Assembly: GCA_038043465.1 (NCBI GenBank)
Contig: JBBTBX010000006.1
Location: forward strand, 1-64,000
DNA from: SXRF01 sp038043465
Lineage (GTDB): Bacteria; Pseudomonadota; Alphaproteobacteria; Rickettsiales; SXRF01
Length of the DNA: 64,000 nucleotides
Direction: 5' to 3'
This document shows positions 61,912 to 64,000 of this stretch, in pieces. The position numbers and the translations under genes were made by a program. The first letter of the stretch is position 1, and every line of letters starts with the position of its first letter. The notes under the pieces are model-generated. The model worked only from the letters and a program-made list of their open reading frames with translations. It did not search any database and was not told the origin of the DNA.

Positions 61912-62825
61912 CTGAAGAAACATCTGTTAGCATATGTGTCTGCACATTTCGTCGTCCGCATATAGTTGATACTCTGCGGTCAGTATTAAATCTGGAGATC
62001 GCACAGGGCTGGAACGTAAGAGTTATTGTTGCCGATAATGATGACACTGACAGTGCCAGGCGGGCTGTGGCTGAGGTAGCGCAGGAAGTAAGTTCGGAAG
62101 TAATAGGAATAGATTATATTCATGCCCCTGCCCGCAATATTTCAGTTGCCCGCAACGCCTGCCTTGATGCGGCAAAAACTCCCCTTGTCGCTTTTATAGA
62201 TGATGATGAGTTGGTGACGAAAGGCTGGCTGAAAGCAATGATAAGCAAACTTGATAGCAGTAGTGCGGACGTTATATTAGGCCCGGTAATGGCAATTTAC
62301 AGTAACGAATGTAAAGAATGGCTGCGTAAAGGAGATTTTCATTCCACCTACCCAGTATGGGTTGGAGACAAAATCATCACCGGCTATAGCTGCAACGTGC
62401 TAATTAAACTAACCTCAGCAACGCTACAAGAATTAAGATTCCGCCATAGCCTCGGCAAAACTGGCGGTGAAGATACTGTGTATTTTTCCAGCCTGCATAA
62501 AGCAGGTGCAGTTATCACTTACGCTCCGGAAGCCATTGTCACAGAAATGGTAACGCCGGAAAGGGAAAAATTAAGCTGGCTTATAAAACGCCGTTTCCGT
62601 TCAGGACAAACACACGGATTGTTACTGATAGAAAGTGAAAATAATATCAAACAATATATAAAAAATACTATTGAATATTTAACAAAATTCTCTGTTTGCA
62701 TGGTAGTTACACTAGCTAATTGTTTACGACCTGCTAAAATGCGTTTCTGGCTGCTCAGAGGCGCGTTCCACATGGGAGTAATAGCTAAACTGCTTGGAAA
62801 AAAAGAACTAGTGCAATATGGATAA
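61908..62825 (+). CDS. family 2 glycosyltransferase (ExoM-like)
   Basis: 305 residues. GT2 pattern: VSICVCTFRRPHIVDTL, VADNDDTDSA, NISVARNACLD, FIDDDELV (metal site) and GEDTVYFSSL. Matches ExoM of succinoglycan synthesis by sequence style and place. Overlaps the gene before by 4 bp and the gene after by 8 bp, so expression is coupled. Confidence 0.87.
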   Translation: MTEETSVSICVCTFRRPHIVDTLRSVLNLEIAQGWNVRVIVADNDDTDSARRAVAEVAQEVSSEVIGIDYIHAPARNISVARNACLDAAKTPLVAFIDDDELVTKGWLKAMISKLDSSSADVILGPVMAIYSNECKEWLRKGDFHSTYPVWVGDKIITGYSCNVLIKLTSATLQELRFRHSLGKTGGEDTVYFSSLHKAGAVITYAPEAIVTEMVTPEREKLSWLIKRRFRSGQTHGLLLIESENNIKQYIKNTIEYLTKFSVCMVVTLANCLRPAKMRFWLLRGAFHMGVIAKLLGKKELVQYG

Positions 62826-63768
62826 TCCCTCCCCCGATATTTCAATTATCATAACCACCTATAATGTTGAACGCTATATTGAACGCGCCATAGAAAGTGT
62901 ATTGACCCAGCAAGGTGTGACTTTGGAAGTTATTGTAGTTGACGATTGCTCTACTGATAATACCTGGCAGATAATATGTCAGAATAGCGATAAACGCATC
63001 AAACGAAAAAAGCTGGAAAGCAATGGTGGGCCAAGCATTGCCCGCAATGCTGCTATTGCCATGGCAGCCGGCAAGTGGCTTGCGATATTAGATGGCGATG
63101 ATGCTTTCCTGCCCAGTCGCCTCGCTCGTTGCCTTGCACTTGCAGATACAAAACAAGCCGATATTGTGGTTGATAATTTGCTGATACATCGTGAATATGA
63201 TCAGAAACAATCGCTGATGTTTCCGGAAAAATCACTCGCTGCTATTGGAAAACTTGACCTTCCTACATTCCTGCTCGAAAAAGTTTCTGGTACAAATTAT
63301 GTTCTAGGTTACCTGAAACCAATATTCCTGCACAGTTTCCTGCAAAAGCATAATATCGTCTATAATACCGAGCTAAAGGTTGGTGAAGATTATATTTTTC
63401 TAGCAGAGGCATTGGCAAACGGTGCGGTCTGCGCGGTTGAACCTAGTGCCGGTTATAGATATACCGTTCGTGTTGGTTCAATATCGCATAGATTATCCCT
63501 TACTGATATAGAGCGTATTTTAGAGACCGATAAAAAATTTAGTGATAAATACAGGCTTGATGAAGCATCAGTAAAAGCACAGAAAAAAAGAAGGCACAAC
63601 TTTAAAAAAGAATATTATTTTTTAATGCAGGTGAATGCTTTAAAACAAAGAAATATATTAGAATTTTTGCGAGTTGTGTGCCTTTATCCACCAGCAGCTG
63701 CACTCTTATCACGACTAGTAAGTGCGATTTATAAAAAATACACGACTAGACAAGGAAACAAGAAATGA
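62818..63768 (+). CDS. family 2 glycosyltransferase (ExoO-like)
   Basis: 316 residues. GT2 marks: DISIIITTYNVERYIERAIESVL (in parts), VDDCSTDNTW, GPSIARNAAI, ILDGDDAFLPSR and VGEDYIFLAEAL. By place and motifs it corresponds to exoO. Ends in a basic tail. The last bases overlap the start of the pyruvyl transferase-like gene. Confidence 0.86.
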   Translation: MDNPSPDISIIITTYNVERYIERAIESVLTQQGVTLEVIVVDDCSTDNTWQIICQNSDKRIKRKKLESNGGPSIARNAAIAMAAGKWLAILDGDDAFLPSRLARCLALADTKQADIVVDNLLIHREYDQKQSLMFPEKSLAAIGKLDLPTFLLEKVSGTNYVLGYLKPIFLHSFLQKHNIVYNTELKVGEDYIFLAEALANGAVCAVEPSAGYRYTVRVGSISHRLSLTDIERILETDKKFSDKYRLDEASVKAQKKRRHNFKKEYYFLMQVNALKQRNILEFLRVVCLYPPAAALLSRLVSAIYKKYTTRQGNKK

Positions 63769-64000
63769 AAATAATGTATTTCAGAGGTAAATATCCGAAT
63801 TTTGGTGACGAGCTGAATATATGGATGTGGGAAAAGTTGCTTCCAGATTTTTTTGATGACGATGAGAATGAGCTTTTTATCGGCATAGGCTCTACTATTG
63901 GTAATCATTACAAAAAATCAGCAAAAAAAATTGTGTTTGGAACAGGATTCGTTGCAACTTATAATGAAAAGCCTGATGTGCACACTCCTGAATGGGATAT
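63765..64000 (+). CDS. polysaccharide pyruvyl transferase-like protein (ExoV-like), partial
   Basis: Starts at ATG 63765 (overlap of 4 bp) and is cut by the window end after 78 codons. It reads KIMYFRGKYPNFGDELNIW, then LFIGIGSTIGNHYKK and IVFGTGF. The FGDxLN and GxGSxxG pattern is typical of CsaB/ExoV pyruvyl transferases, which add pyruvate ketals to the polymer. In succinoglycan the side chain carries pyruvate. Confidence 0.8.
   Translation, partial: MKIMYFRGKYPNFGDELNIWMWEKLLPDFFDDDENELFIGIGSTIGNHYKKSAKKIVFGTGFVATYNEKPDVHTPEWD

Noticed and set aside
1..64000. CRISPR arrays, rRNA genes, replication origin
   Set aside because: No regularly spaced direct repeats, no rRNA sequence and no DnaA-box cluster with dnaA/parAB genes were noticed.

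Overview
The window reads as an AT-rich (roughly 35-40 % GC by eye) alphaproteobacterial chromosome. Evidence for the class: an Usg-family gene, the conserved lpxC-bamD-recN-ligA block, a gene-transfer-agent type holin, a two-gene electron-transfer flavoprotein block, a VPLPA-CTERM exosortase (XrtD type) and an exo gene order like that of rhizobial succinoglycan loci. Palindromic repeats sit between and even inside genes, as is well known from Rickettsiales, but the metabolism (acetyl-CoA synthetase, hydroxybutyrate dehydrogenase, exopolysaccharide) is not that of a minimal parasite. I do not name a genus.

Layout. 0.4-5 kb: a partner-switching signalling group (receiver + RsbW-like kinase, STAS antagonist, degenerate receiver + PP2C phosphatase) and a membrane histidine kinase. 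5-9 kb: repeats, a small unknown gene and an adaptor-permease-ATPase exporter. 8.9-13.2 kb: a phosphorelay set (Hpt, receiver, hybrid kinase). 13.2-14.6 kb: MarR regulator, DUF2024 protein and small thioredoxin-like protein, all cysteine-bearing. 14.8-22.2 kb: amidotransferase, hydroxybutyrate dehydrogenase, acetyl-CoA synthetase, NAD(P)HX dehydratase, a lone VirB2-like pilin, and divergent astB and astE-like genes. 22.2-28.7 kb: membrane protein, NAD synthetase carrying in-frame palindromic inserts, etfBA, UDP-glucuronate decarboxylase-like enzyme. 28.7-31.8 kb: three TadE/TadG-type genes. 32-36.9 kb: usg, tRNA-Lys, tRNA-Thr and a run of decayed genes (3' fragment of a HEPN-like gene, hybrid kinase that lost its kinase core, receiver with two stops, aminotransferase split by an amber codon).

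36.9-46.3 kb: housekeeping genes on the minus strand (pepP, prmA, ligA, recN, bamD, lpxC) with a ParD/ParE pair placed between recN and ligA. 46.4-48.1 kb: a lone GTA-type holin and a PfkB kinase.

48.2-64 kb: the most striking region, a surface polysaccharide and protein-sorting locus. It has XrtD-type exosortase fused to an EpsI domain, PrsT-like TPR protein, one VPLPA-CTERM substrate with its own terminator, a secretion-type ATPase co-transcribed with a small exported protein that has two identical twin-CX3C modules, Wza-like export protein, outer-membrane barrel, Wzz-like chain-length protein, CpsD-like ATPase, then GH16 glycanase and glycosyltransferases in the order exoK-exoL-exoA-exoM-exoO followed by an exoV-like gene cut by the window end. 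The likely job is to make, export and trim a succinoglycan-like polymer and anchor at least one exported protein. Several dispersed repeat families, one with a hairpin-core-hairpin layout and one a 148-bp element with perfect 20-bp terminal inverted repeats, are described below.
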